The notes under the pieces: model-generated
The model's input: the letters and a program-made list of their open reading frames with translations, nothing else
Database searches by the model: none
What the model was told of the DNA's origin: nothing
Source of the DNA: CAG-791 sp045546175
GTDB lineage: Bacteria > Bacillota > Clostridia > Lachnospirales > Lachnospiraceae
Direction: 5' to 3'
Assembly: GCA_045546175.1 (NCBI GenBank)
Contig: JAZQCI010000111.1
Span: 1 to 64,000, forward strand
Length of the DNA stretch: 64,000 bases
In this document: positions 44,351 through 53,225 of the stretch, one piece after another
Position numbering within the stretch: position 1 is the first letter of the stretch
Layout: every line of letters begins with the position of its first letter
Program-made: the position numbers and the translations under genes

Positions 44351-45440
44351 AAGTGCCGGCCAGGATACCATGGGCGGCACTTAAATGTCATTCGGAATAG
44401 ATCATCAGGGGTGTGATGCGGATCATCAGGGCTGGTTCTGCAGTTAATTGGGGCTAGTGCTGAACAAGTGCCGGGCGATGTATGATTAGCGGCAGTAGAA
44501 TAGCATTTCGGGTGGAGACCGAAGCTAGTGCTGAACAAGTGCCGGCCAAGGTAGCATGGGCGGCAGTAGAACATCACTCTGGCCTGAAATCAAGGCTAGT
44601 GCTGATCAAGTGCCGGCAAAGGTAGCATGGGCGGCAGTAGAACATCATTCCGGCCTGAAATCAAAGAAACTGCTGATCAAGTGCCGGGCAAGGTAGTATG
44701 GGCGGCAGTAGAACATCATTCCGGCCTGAAACCAAAGAAACTGCTGATCAAGTGCCGGCTGAGGTAGTATGAGCGGCAGTAGAACATCATTTCGGCCTGA
44801 AAAAAAAAAACTGCTGATCAAGTGCCGGGCAAGGTAGTATGGGCGGCAGTAGAACATCACTCCGGGTGGAGACAAAAGAAAGTGCTGAACAAGTGCCGGC
44901 CGAGGTAGAATGAGCGGCAGTAGAATAGCATTCCGGCCTGAAACCAAAGAAAATGCTGATCAAGTGCCGGCCGAGATAGAATGAGCGGCAGTAGAACATC
45001 ATTCCGGTTTGAGACCAAAGAAACTGCCGAACAAGTGCCGGGCAAGATAGTATGAGCGGCAGTAGAACATCACTCCGGTTTGAGACCAAGAAACTGCTGA
45101 ACAAGTGCCGACCAAGGTAGAATGAGCGGCAGTAGAACATCACTCCGGCCGGAAACCAAGGCTAGTGCTGATCAAGTGCCGGCCAAGATAGAATGGGCGG
45201 CAGTAGAACATCATTACGGCCTGAAATCAAAGAAACTGCTGATCAAGTGCCAGACAAGATATAATGAGCGGCAGCAGAACATCATTCCGGCCTGAAACCA
45301 AAGAAAATGCTGATCAAGTGCCGGGCAAGGTAGTATGAGCGGCAGTAGAACATCATTACGGCCTGAAATCAAAGAAAATGCTGATCAAGTGCCGGCCGAG
45401 ATAGTATGAGCGGCAGCAGAATATCACTCCGGCCGGAAAA
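44351..45440 (+). repeat. tandem array of a 71-bp unit, about 14-15 copies
   Basis: The core AAGTGCCGG recurs at 44466, 44537, 44608, 44679, 44750, 44820, 44891, 44962, 45033, 45103, 45174, 45245 (GCCAG variant), 45317 and 45387, with a period of 70-72 bases; a diverged outlier is at 44351. Each unit contains TGCCG and CGGCA arms about 15 bases apart, plus an upstream ACTGCTG that could pair with the same CGGCAGT. Copies carry either TGATCA or TGAACA. As 71 is not a multiple of three, reading frames drift, so the repetitive minus-strand peptides are not genes. It fills the whole fmt-rsmB gap. Confidence 0.9.
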
Positions 45441-45456
45441 ATACAAAGACTGCAGC

Positions 45457-45473
45457 GGCTCGCTCCGCGAGCC
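45457..45473 (+). repeat. dispersed hairpin GGCTCGC-TCC-GCGAGCC, copy B
   Basis: A perfect 7-bp stem with triloop directly after the 71-bp array and 27 bases before the rsmB start. It is preceded by TGCAGC and followed by ATTTCAAT. Confidence 0.6.
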
Positions 45474-45499
45474 ATTTCAATTTCAAAAGGAGCCATATA

Positions 45500-46939
45500 T
45501 TGAGCAAGACAGGCGAGAGAGAAGCCGTCCTGGAAATCTTGACCGGGATCAGGGAGCAAGGAACATACAGCCACATTGCGGTGAAAGACATGCTGGACCG
45601 CTGTGAGCGGGAAGGAATGGACCGCCGGCAGCGGGCTTTTGTCAAGAGGCTGACGGAAGGCGTTATTGAACGAAGAATCGAGCTGGATGACATAGTGCGC
45701 CGGTACACCAAAAAGGGCGTCAGAATCAGACCTGTTATCAGGGATATCTTACGTATGGGAATCTTCCAGATTCTGTATATGGATTCTGTACCGGATTCAG
45801 CCGCCTGCAATGAATCTGTCAAGCTCACCAAGACATATGGCAAAAAAGAGCTGAGCGGGTTCGTAAACGGCATCCTGCGCACGGTCGTGCGCGAGAAGGA
45901 GGCCGGAAAACTGACACAGGAAGCCCCGATCGACCCCGCTACCTTATCCCGAACCTATTCCATGCCGGAATGGATCGTCCGCATGTGGCAGAAGCAATTG
46001 GGAGCGGAAGAAACTGAGAAGCTTCTTGCGGCTCTTCTTGAGATCAGGCCTGTTACGATCCGATTTGATGATCGCTGCAGCTCTGAGCGCAGAGAAGAAA
46101 TTCTTGAAAAAATGAAGAACAAGGGTGTAGATGTCCATAAAGGACATTATCTGCCTTACTGCTATAATCTGACTGGGACGGACAGCATCTCTGAACTGCC
46201 CGGCTACAGGGAAGGATTGTGGACAGTGCAGGACGAGAGTTCCATGATGGTTGCGGAAGCGGCCGGCCTGAAAGGCGGCGAGACCGTCTATGACATCTGT
46301 GCGGCGCCGGGCGGCAAGAGCATGCACTGCGCGTCAAAACTGCTCGCCCTGGCAGACACAACGGAAGCCAATACAAAACCCGCGTCCGAAGGCAGCACAG
46401 AAACCGATACAACAGGAAAATCTAGTGCAGGAGAAGTTCACTCCTTTGACCTAAGTAAAGGAAAGACGACGCAGATTCTGAAAAATGTTAGAAGGATGCA
46501 CCTGCCCAATGTCACAGTGGCGCAGCGGGACGCGCTGGAAGCGGTCCCGGAAGGAGAAGTCGGAAAGGCAGACGTTCTTTTGTGCGACCTGCCCTGCTCG
46601 GGGCTGGGGGTGATCGGCCGCAAGAGGGACATCAAGTATCATGTGACGCCAAAGCAGCTCGGGGAACTGGCTGATCTGCAGAAGCAGATACTCAGGAATG
46701 CTGTCTCTTATCTGAAAGAAGGCGGTGTTCTGATCTACAGTACATGTACGATCAACGAAGGAGAGAATGGCGCCATAGCGAAGTTTATTGAAGAGGAGCT
46801 GGGACTGAGCCCGGATCCGCTTGCAGGCTGTTTGCCCGGAGAGATTCCGGGAGTAAAGGGAAATCAGCTTCAGCTGCTTCCCGGCGTACATGGCACAGAC
46901 GGATTTTATCTGGCCAGATTTATCAGAATAAGGAATTAA
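45500..46939 (+). CDS. rsmB: 16S rRNA (cytosine-967-C5)-methyltransferase RsmB
   Basis: Residues 1-140 form the NusB-like RNA-binding domain, and the rest is a Rossmann methyltransferase. Motifs: CAAPGGKS (SAM binding, near 268) and the catalytic DLPCSGLGVIGRKRDI near 358, with STCTINEGEN near 414. A Thr/Ser/Glu-rich insert of about 25 residues (about 292-318) separates motif I from motif II, unlike most RsmB. The start is TTG with AAGGAG seven bases upstream. At 479 residues it is slightly long for the family (about 440). Confidence 0.94.
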   Translation: MSKTGEREAVLEILTGIREQGTYSHIAVKDMLDRCEREGMDRRQRAFVKRLTEGVIERRIELDDIVRRYTKKGVRIRPVIRDILRMGIFQILYMDSVPDSAACNESVKLTKTYGKKELSGFVNGILRTVVREKEAGKLTQEAPIDPATLSRTYSMPEWIVRMWQKQLGAEETEKLLAALLEIRPVTIRFDDRCSSERREEILEKMKNKGVDVHKGHYLPYCYNLTGTDSISELPGYREGLWTVQDESSMMVAEAAGLKGGETVYDICAAPGGKSMHCASKLLALADTTEANTKPASEGSTETDTTGKSSAGEVHSFDLSKGKTTQILKNVRRMHLPNVTVAQRDALEAVPEGEVGKADVLLCDLPCSGLGVIGRKRDIKYHVTPKQLGELADLQKQILRNAVSYLKEGGVLIYSTCTINEGENGAIAKFIEEELGLSPDPLAGCLPGEIPGVKGNQLQLLPGVHGTDGFYLARFIRIRN

Positions 46940-46942
46940 TTC

Positions 46943-48001
46943 ATGCAGGAAACAAACACAGATCTCAAATCGATGACGCTCACAGAGCTCACGCAGGTCA
47001 TGAAGGAAAACGGCTTTCCGGCCTTCCGGGCGAAGCAGCTCTACCGCTGGATGCACGTCAGTCTCGCGAGGGACTACGGCGAGATGACCAATATTCCCAA
47101 GGCCATGGCGGAGAAGCTCTCGGCGGAGTACCCGCTCACAGCGGTAAGGATGATCGACCGCCAGGTGTCGAAGCTCGACGGAACGCAGAAATATCTCTTT
47201 GCGATGAGGGATGACTCCCTGGTGGAGAGTGTTTTCATGCGCTACAAGTTCGGCAACAGCGTGTGCATATCCTCCCAGGTGGGCTGCCGCATGGGCTGCA
47301 AGTTCTGCGCCTCCACGCTGGACGGCCTTTATCGGTCGCTGACGCCTTCGGAGATGCTTGAGCAGATTTACGAGATCCAGAGGGTAACCGGCGAGAGGGT
47401 GTCGCACGTCGTGGTCATGGGAACGGGAGAGCCCCTGGACAATTACGACAATCTGGTGCGCTTTCTGCGGCTTCTGACTGATGAGAACGGGCTGAATATC
47501 AGCCAGAGAAATGTCACGGTGTCCACTTGCGGGATCGTGCCGCGGATTTATGATCTGGCAAAAGAGCAATTGTCCATAACGCTCGCCCTTTCCCTCCACG
47601 CTGTCACGGACGAGAAGAGAAAGGAGATCATGCCCATCGCCAATCAGTACACGATCGCGGAGCTGATGGAGGCGGGCAGGTACTATTTTGACAAGACGGG
47701 GAGACAGGTCACGTTCGAGTACAGCCTGATCCGGGATGTCAACGACAGCGCGCAGGATGCGCAGATGCTGGCGGAGCTGGCGAGGCCTCTGAAAGCGCAT
47801 ATAAACCTCATTCCGGTGAACCCCGTAAAGGAGCGCGGATACCGGCAGACGCAGGAGGAGGGAGTGCGCGCATTTCAGAAAAAACTTGAAAAAAAGGGCA
47901 TAAATGTTAGTATTAGAAGAGTATTAGGAAGAGATATTGACGGTGCCTGCGGTCAGCTGCGTCACAGGCATCTTTCCGATCAGAAACCAGGAGAAGAGTG
48001 A
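46943..48001 (+). CDS. rlmN: 23S rRNA (adenine-2503-C2)-methyltransferase RlmN
   Basis: A radical-SAM methyltransferase of 23S rRNA A2503 (and tRNA A37 in some bacteria). The 352-residue protein carries CRMGCKFC (CxxxCxxC, near 112), GMGEPLDN-like GTGEPLDNYDN near 160, and the methylation cysteine in the C-terminal GACGQLR-type DGACGQLRHRH near 336. It begins four bases after the rsmB stop. Cfr is excluded by context and overall form. Confidence 0.94.
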   Translation: MQETNTDLKSMTLTELTQVMKENGFPAFRAKQLYRWMHVSLARDYGEMTNIPKAMAEKLSAEYPLTAVRMIDRQVSKLDGTQKYLFAMRDDSLVESVFMRYKFGNSVCISSQVGCRMGCKFCASTLDGLYRSLTPSEMLEQIYEIQRVTGERVSHVVVMGTGEPLDNYDNLVRFLRLLTDENGLNISQRNVTVSTCGIVPRIYDLAKEQLSITLALSLHAVTDEKRKEIMPIANQYTIAELMEAGRYYFDKTGRQVTFEYSLIRDVNDSAQDAQMLAELARPLKAHINLIPVNPVKERGYRQTQEEGVRAFQKKLEKKGINVSIRRVLGRDIDGACGQLRHRHLSDQKPGEE

Positions 48002-48002
48002 T

Positions 48003-48758
48003 ATGCCGCAGTCATTTTCCATAACTGATATTGGTCTCAGAAGAGAGATGAATCAGGACTATATTTATGCCAGCGATGCACCGCTGGGCTCTTTGCCGTG
48101 CCTTTATCTGGTTGCAGACGGCATGGGAGGGCACAGAGCGGGGGACCTCGCATCGAAGCTCACAGTGGAAACTGTGGTGAATCAGGTGGTGTCGACGGTC
48201 GGCGTTGAGCCCGAGGAGCTTCTCAGAGAGGCTTTTGAGATGGCCAACAGCGGGATCATCCAGACGGCGGCCAGGCACAGGGAATATTATGGGATGGGAA
48301 CCACACTCGTTGGCTGCACGATCTGCGGCGATCAGCTTCTAATTGCCAACGTGGGGGACAGCCGTCTCTACAATTATAAGGACGGGTTCCGGCAGATCAC
48401 CGTAGATCATTCCCTCGTGGAGGAGATGGTGCGCGCCGGGACACTCGACAGAAAATATGCCAGGATCCATCCGGAGAGAAATGTGATCACAAGGGCCATC
48501 GGAGCCGAGGAGGGCGTACAGGTCGATTTCTTCAGGCTCCCTCTTTCCGAGTGCGGGCTGATCCTCATGTGCACGGACGGCCTCACTTCGATGATCGATG
48601 ACGATGAGATCGAGAGCGTGCTGGCGCGGCAAGGCACTCTTGAGGAAAAGGCCGGTGCGCTGGTCGCGCTCGCCAATGAGGCGGGCGGAAAGGACAATAT
48701 CTCAGTAATACTGATTGACACTTCCCGGGATATGGACGGTACGGGGAGGACTCACTGA
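48003..48758 (+). CDS. prpC: PP2C-type serine/threonine phosphatase (PrpC/Stp)
   Basis: Counteracts the adjacent PASTA kinase. In the 251-residue PP2C protein, metal-binding motifs are REMNQDYIYA (near 15), LVADGMGGHRAGD (near 37), TTLVGCTI, ANVGDSRLYN, CTDGLTSMIDDDEI (near 188) and GGKDNISVILI near 230. The ATG at 48003 has AGGAGA upstream and follows rlmN by one base; an upstream start at 47937 would lie inside rlmN. PrkC follows after 50 bases. Confidence 0.95.
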   Translation: MPQSFSITDIGLRREMNQDYIYASDAPLGSLPCLYLVADGMGGHRAGDLASKLTVETVVNQVVSTVGVEPEELLREAFEMANSGIIQTAARHREYYGMGTTLVGCTICGDQLLIANVGDSRLYNYKDGFRQITVDHSLVEEMVRAGTLDRKYARIHPERNVITRAIGAEEGVQVDFFRLPLSECGLILMCTDGLTSMIDDDEIESVLARQGTLEEKAGALVALANEAGGKDNISVILIDTSRDMDGTGRTH

Positions 48759-48808
48759 GAGTCTGTGCTGTCTGAAAGGGTAGTTTTCCGGGTAAGTGGA
48801 GGAATAAC

Positions 48809-51058
48809 ATGATTAAAATCGGTATGTTGATCGCAGACCGCTACGAGATCCTTGAAAAGGTCGGAACGGGCGGCATGGCGGATGTATATAAATCAAAAGA
48901 TCACACCTTGAACCGCTTTGTGGCTGTCAAGGTTCTTAAGCAGGAATTTTCGGAGAACGCAAATTTTGTCTCGAAATTCCGCGTTGAAGCGCAGGCCGCA
49001 GCAGGCCTTATGCACCCCAATATCGTCAACGTGTACGACGTCGGCGAAGAAAAGGGAATCTATTACATAGTAATGGAGCTTGTGGACGGAATCACTCTCA
49101 AGAATTACATTTCCAAGAGAGGGCGCCTCGGCTATAAGGAGGCGGTCACCATCGCACTGCAGGTCTCGATGGGGCTTGAAGCCGCGCACAGAAATCACAT
49201 CATACACAGGGATATTAAACCGCAGAATATCATCATCTCCAGAGACGGAAAGGTGAAGGTCACTGATTTTGGCATCGCGAAGGCGGCCACAAGTGATACG
49301 ATCACCTCCAATGTCATGGGATCTGTCCATTACACCTCTCCCGAACAGGCGAGAGGCGGTTTCAGTGATGAAAAGAGCGACGTCTATTCCCTGGGCGTGA
49401 CATTATACGAGATGCTGACAGGGGAAGTGCCCTTTGACGGCGAGACTACAGTGGCTATCGCGATCCGCCATATCCGGGAGCCTATGCCTTCTCCCAGAAA
49501 GCTCAATTCTGATATTCCTTACAGTGTGGACCAGATCGTCCTAAAGTGCTGTGAGAAGAGCCCGGACAGGCGCTATCAGAACATGCAGGAGCTCGCGACC
49601 GATCTCAAGAAATCGATCAGCGATCCCGACGGCGATTTTGTAAAGCGCTATGATCCCAATGATATGGGCAATACCCGTATGCTGACGGATGAAGAGAAAG
49701 AGCAGATCAAGCAGGGCGCAAGGAAGAAGCAGGAAGCTGCCGCAGAGGCAGTCAGGAAGGAAGAAGAAGACCTGACGCGTAAGACGCGCAAGGTCGCCAA
49801 GCGAATAAAAGAGGAAGAGGACTTCGACGACCCCGACATCGATGATGACGACGATGTAGAAGAGGAGCGGGAGCACTCGATGGACAGGATCGCTTCAATC
49901 CTGGCAGTGCTGGCCGTCGCCATTATCTGTGTGATCGTCTTTCTGATCGTCGGGAGCAGAACGGGAATCCTGCCGGGCGGCGCAAAGAAAGACAATACTG
50001 TCGCGCAGAGTGAAGAAGAGATGGTGGTCATGCCCAATGTAGTGGGGCTGGACGCCTCTGCGGCAAGGACCGCTCTCGTCAAGCAGGGACTGATCCCGGA
50101 ACTGACTTATGAGGAATCCGACAAGTATACGGTGGGCGTTGTCATGCGCAGCAGCGTAGATGAAGGAGCACAGATTCCGGTAGGAAGCACGGTTGTCCTC
50201 ACGGTATGCGGCAACAGCGGCAATAAGATCCCGTCCGTCGTGGGGCTTTCCAAGGATGAGGCAGTCAATCTTTTGACAGAGGCCGGATTTAACGTCAATA
50301 TCACAGAGGCCAGCAGCGAAGAGGTCGAGAGCGGCCTGGTCATCAGCCAGGATCCCGAAGGGGATGTGCAGGCGGAAGGCGGCACTTATGTGACCATCGA
50401 AGTGAGCACGGGACCCGACATGTCCGGCAAAGTAGAGATGCCCAATCTTCTGGGCATGACGGAGCAGGAAGCGCGCAATACGCTGGGCGCTTTCGGGCTT
50501 AAGACCGGCAATGTCAGGACGATCACGGATTCCAATCCGGACAACCGCGGGCTGGTCATCTCCCAGGATGTAGAAGCCGGAGCGATGATCGACGAGGGCA
50601 CGGCGGTCAATTTTGACATCGCAGGGCAGCAGACATACAGCTATTCGGCGGATATTTCCGCGCCCACCAGCAGCGAAGATCCCGATTATAAAGCGGGCAC
50701 TTCGGTGCACATCACGATCGTGACGGAAGACGGACAGAAGCTTCTGGATACGACGACATCCGCGTTCCCTTACAGAATGGGATGCACGGGCATCACTTCC
50801 GAATACGGAACCCTGACCATGGAATATCAGGTCACGATCGTCGAGACGATCGAGGAAGAAGTGGAAGACGATACGCCGGAGCCGGAAACACCTGCAGAAG
50901 CCGATACCGGCAGCACAGGCGGAGCGTCCGCGGAAGGCGCTACGGAAGAAGCCGTCAACGCAGAAGAAGAAACAGGCATGAAGACGGTGACCCGGACGGT
51001 CGAAAGGACCGAGGACAGGTCGATCACGAGAGAACTTACCTTTACGCCGGAGGATTAA
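48809..51058 (+). CDS. prkC: PASTA-domain serine/threonine protein kinase
   Basis: A membrane kinase that senses muropeptides or cell-wall state. Kinase domain about 1-275: GTGGMADVYKSKD (P-loop), IIHRDIKPQNIII (catalytic loop near 132) and DFGIAKA. A charged juxtamembrane region (about 290-355) is followed by one membrane helix (about 360-382). Three extracellular PASTA domains start at about 405, 471 and 540 (MPNVVGL, IPSVVGL, MPNLLGM). A further domain and a Glu/Thr-rich tail reach residue 749. It is paired with prpC and rsgA in the usual Firmicutes order. Confidence 0.95.
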   Translation: MIKIGMLIADRYEILEKVGTGGMADVYKSKDHTLNRFVAVKVLKQEFSENANFVSKFRVEAQAAAGLMHPNIVNVYDVGEEKGIYYIVMELVDGITLKNYISKRGRLGYKEAVTIALQVSMGLEAAHRNHIIHRDIKPQNIIISRDGKVKVTDFGIAKAATSDTITSNVMGSVHYTSPEQARGGFSDEKSDVYSLGVTLYEMLTGEVPFDGETTVAIAIRHIREPMPSPRKLNSDIPYSVDQIVLKCCEKSPDRRYQNMQELATDLKKSISDPDGDFVKRYDPNDMGNTRMLTDEEKEQIKQGARKKQEAAAEAVRKEEEDLTRKTRKVAKRIKEEEDFDDPDIDDDDDVEEEREHSMDRIASILAVLAVAIICVIVFLIVGSRTGILPGGAKKDNTVAQSEEEMVVMPNVVGLDASAARTALVKQGLIPELTYEESDKYTVGVVMRSSVDEGAQIPVGSTVVLTVCGNSGNKIPSVVGLSKDEAVNLLTEAGFNVNITEASSEEVESGLVISQDPEGDVQAEGGTYVTIEVSTGPDMSGKVEMPNLLGMTEQEARNTLGAFGLKTGNVRTITDSNPDNRGLVISQDVEAGAMIDEGTAVNFDIAGQQTYSYSADISAPTSSEDPDYKAGTSVHITIVTEDGQKLLDTTTSAFPYRMGCTGITSEYGTLTMEYQVTIVETIEEEVEDDTPEPETPAEADTGSTGGASAEGATEEAVNAEEETGMKTVTRTVERTEDRSITRELTFTPED

Positions 51059-51231
51059 CTCAGGTGGGAAGTCTCCCGCCTCTACAGGCGGGGAGTTTGA
51101 AACAAACCTTATTCAGTGGCGGGAGACAATCCCCCACTGAATTAAATGATGCACACGCGTGCGGAAGGGAAGGAGCTGTCCGAAGGACAGCCCGCACGCG
51201 GCGCAGCGGCTCGCTCTGCGAGCCTTGAATT
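51059..51231 (+). repeat. four-hairpin structured element, copy 1
   Basis: It begins right at the prkC stop (TAACTCAG) and spans about 173 bases. Hairpins: H1 CCCGCCT/AGGCGGG (51075-51092); H2 ATTCAGTGG/CCACTGAAT (51111-51142); H3 CGCGTGCGG/CCGCACGCG enclosing GCTGTCC/GGACAGC (51156-51200); H4 GGCTCGC/GCGAGCC (51208-51224). A second copy lies at 57743-57912 with compensatory changes in H2 and H3. H1 and its AAGTC/GAGTTTG flanks recall IS200/IS605-type ends, but no transposase is present. Confidence 0.8.
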
Positions 51232-51317
51232 CGGAAACAGGCTTCGGCACAGCAGAGGCGGATCAAGCGGGAATCGGCGTGAGACGGAAAAAATGGAATG
51301 ATGAAGAAGAGACAGCT

Positions 51318-52235
51318 ATGAGAGGCAAGATCATTAAAAGTATTGCCGGCTTTTATGAAGTCCACACGGGAGAAGATATTTACAGGTGCCGGGCCAGGGG
51401 CGTGTTCCGCGCGCTCGGCGTCAAACCCCTCGTCGGAGACGACGTGGAGATCGAAGTCACAGACACTGTGAGTGTTCCCATGGAGGGAAATGTCGTTCGT
51501 CTCTATCCGCGCAGAAATGAGCTGGTAAGGCCTAATGTGGCAAATGTGGATCAGGCGCTCCTGATCTTCGCGATCACGCATCCGGCGCCAAGCTACAACA
51601 TGCTGGACCGGTTTCTGATCACGATGCACCAGAAAGAACTTCCGGCCGTTCTATGTTTTAACAAACAGGATCTGGCCACAGAAGAGGAAATCAGGGAGCT
51701 TCGGGAGACGTATGAATCCTGCGGCTGCAAGGTGCTCTTTGTGAGCGTGCTCTCGCCGGAGACACTGGGCGGCCTTCGCGAGATCCTTAAGGGAAAGACG
51801 ACCGTACTGACAGGGCCCAGCGGCGTCGGCAAATCGACGCTGATCAACACGATCTGCCCGGGTGCCCGGATGGAGACCGGGGAGCTGAGCCGCAAGATCA
51901 GCCGCGGCAAGAACACCACGAGGCACGTGGAGCTGCTGGCCGGTGAAGAAGACACATATCTGGTGGACACCCCCGGATTTACGTCCCTTTACCTGATGAA
52001 TATGGAGGCGCAGGACCTTCGCCATTACTATTCGGAATTTGATGAGTATGAGGGGAAATGCCGCTTTGACGGCTGCGTCCATCTGAGGGAGCCCGGCTGC
52101 GCCGTGCGGGCGGCGCTGGAAGAAGGCAAGATCAGCCGGATCCGTTACAAGAATTACAGTGAACTCTTTGAGGAGCTTAAGAACAGGAAACCGGACTATT
52201 CTTCCAAGAAGAGTGGAATGAGGAGTAAAACATAA
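51318..52235 (+). CDS. rsgA: ribosome small-subunit GTPase RsgA
   Basis: A circularly permuted GTPase that aids 30S maturation. The 305-residue protein has an N-terminal OB fold. GTPase motifs are in permuted order: FNKQDL (G4, near 115), GPSGVGKSTLIN (G1, near 167) and DTPGFTS (G3, near 217). A C-terminal zinc site CRFDGCVHLREPGCAV is at about 246-261. The start at 51318 matches the family; an upstream extension to 51159 would translate the repeat element. In many relatives rpe and thiN follow; here neither does. Confidence 0.95.
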   Translation: MRGKIIKSIAGFYEVHTGEDIYRCRARGVFRALGVKPLVGDDVEIEVTDTVSVPMEGNVVRLYPRRNELVRPNVANVDQALLIFAITHPAPSYNMLDRFLITMHQKELPAVLCFNKQDLATEEEIRELRETYESCGCKVLFVSVLSPETLGGLREILKGKTTVLTGPSGVGKSTLINTICPGARMETGELSRKISRGKNTTRHVELLAGEEDTYLVDTPGFTSLYLMNMEAQDLRHYYSEFDEYEGKCRFDGCVHLREPGCAVRAALEEGKISRIRYKNYSELFEELKNRKPDYSSKKSGMRSKT

Positions 52236-52252
52236 TAGACGATCATGGATCA

Positions 52253-52294
52253 GCCGCACGGCTCTTCGATTTGGAAGAGTTGTGCGGATTTTTT
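52253..52294 (+). terminator. terminator after rsgA
   Basis: CCGCAC-GG-CTCTTC pairs with GAAGAG-TT-GTGCGG (two G-T pairs) around a six-base loop, followed by six T's. Confidence 0.88.
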
Positions 52295-52317
52295 ATTACA
52301 TGGAGTTTAATGAAAAT

Positions 52318-52339
52318 CCGCACATATAATTAAATGCGG
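52318..52339 (+). promoter_or_regulatory. candidate operator over the abiEi -10 region
   Basis: CCGCA and TGCGG form an inverted repeat with a 12-base spacer that contains a TATAAT hexamer (52325-52330). AbiEi proteins autoregulate by binding inverted repeats in their promoter, so this is a plausible operator. No good -35 is seen. Confidence 0.4.
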
Positions 52340-52395
52340 AATAATATTGAAATTTCAACTGAGTTGTTTTAAGATTTTCTTGGGAGGAAGCAAAA

Positions 52396-52989
52396 ATGAT
52401 TATGCAGGAGCAGAAAGATATATCGAACCGACAGATTATATATTCCCTCCAGGAACTTAAAAGCCTGGGACTATCGTACTATCGAATAGGAAAACTTGTC
52501 GATGAGGGAAAGCTAAGGAAACTGAATAACAGCAGTTATGAGAACCTGCTCTATAACGGCGACGAATCGGATTTCTATTATGTAAAGGCATATGCACCCA
52601 AAGGCGTGATCTGTCTTCTGAGTGCGGCGCGCTATTATGAACTGACGACTTACTGGCCGGAAAGTATAGACGTAGCAATTGAACGTGATTCAAAGATATC
52701 GACAATGCCGGACTGGCCGCAGTTGAATGTTCTTTACTTCTCCAAGACACGTCATGAAACAGGAGTAGTAACAATAGAGAGCGGGAATAATTCTTTCCGT
52801 ATTTATGATGTTGAAAAGACTGTGATCGATATTCTATTTTATCGCAATAAACTTGGCATTGAAGAGACAAAAGAAATACTCACAAATTATCTGAAAAAGA
52901 GTGATAGAGATTTGAAAAGACTTCACCGCTATGCGAGACTGCTTCGATGTGAAAGAATTCTGTCAACGTACCTGGAGGTGCTGGTTTGA
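52396..52989 (+). CDS. abiEi: AbiEi-family antitoxin (type IV toxin-antitoxin)
   Basis: The 197-residue protein has an N-terminal winged-helix domain (RQIIYSLQELKSLGLSYYRIGKLVDEGKL) split over residues 13-45, and a C-terminal AbiEi domain with GVICLLSAARYYELTTYWP near 75 and VEKTVIDILFYRNKLG near 140. AbiEi represses its own operon and counteracts the nucleotidyltransferase toxin AbiEii. GGGAGG precedes the start; ATG at 52402 is an alternative. The toxin gene that should follow is reduced to a 50-codon remnant. Confidence 0.85.
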   Translation: MIMQEQKDISNRQIIYSLQELKSLGLSYYRIGKLVDEGKLRKLNNSSYENLLYNGDESDFYYVKAYAPKGVICLLSAARYYELTTYWPESIDVAIERDSKISTMPDWPQLNVLYFSKTRHETGVVTIESGNNSFRIYDVEKTVIDILFYRNKLGIEETKEILTNYLKKSDRDLKRLHRYARLLRCERILSTYLEVLV

Positions 52990-53138
52990 AAAATGCGGAA
53001 TCTGTAAAAGCACGACTTAAAAACAAGGCGGTGAAAGATGGGAGAACATTTCAGGACTTACCTCTGCGTAAAAAGGAAAGATTGAGAAAAGACGACTGGT
53101 ACGCTATAATAAAGAGCGTTCGACAGGAGACACTTTGA
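52986..53138 (+). pseudogene. remnant of the AbiEii nucleotidyltransferase toxin
   Basis: A TTG overlapping the abiEi stop opens a 50-codon frame. Its first 24 residues (KNAESVKARLKNKAVKDGRTF and QDL) match the way AbiEii toxins begin. After that the sequence changes to PLRKKERLRKDDWY and stops at 53138. The nucleotidyltransferase core (about 200 residues) is missing, so it cannot be an active toxin. The last 25 residues may be the C terminus joined by an internal deletion, or unrelated. Confidence 0.7.
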
Positions 53139-53225
53139 GAATAAGGGTGAAAATGACCCGGTAACTAAGGTCATAACGCCGAAAAACAGTTAAATAGAAT
53201 GTTTTTTAAGGAGATATAAAAGAAA

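Noticed and set aside
44645..45143. Minus-strand reading frames with repeating peptide blocks in the 71-bp array
   Set aside because: They come from the repeat itself. A 71-base period shifts the frame each unit, no ribosome site or start is conserved, and no family features appear.
44351..45440. 71-bp array as a CRISPR locus
   Set aside because: The whole unit is conserved with no unique spacers, the period is too long for repeat alone, and no cas gene is present.
51159..51317. N-terminal extension of RsgA by 53 residues
   Set aside because: It would translate the structured repeat element. The family begins at RGKIIKSIAGFY, so the start at 51318 is used.
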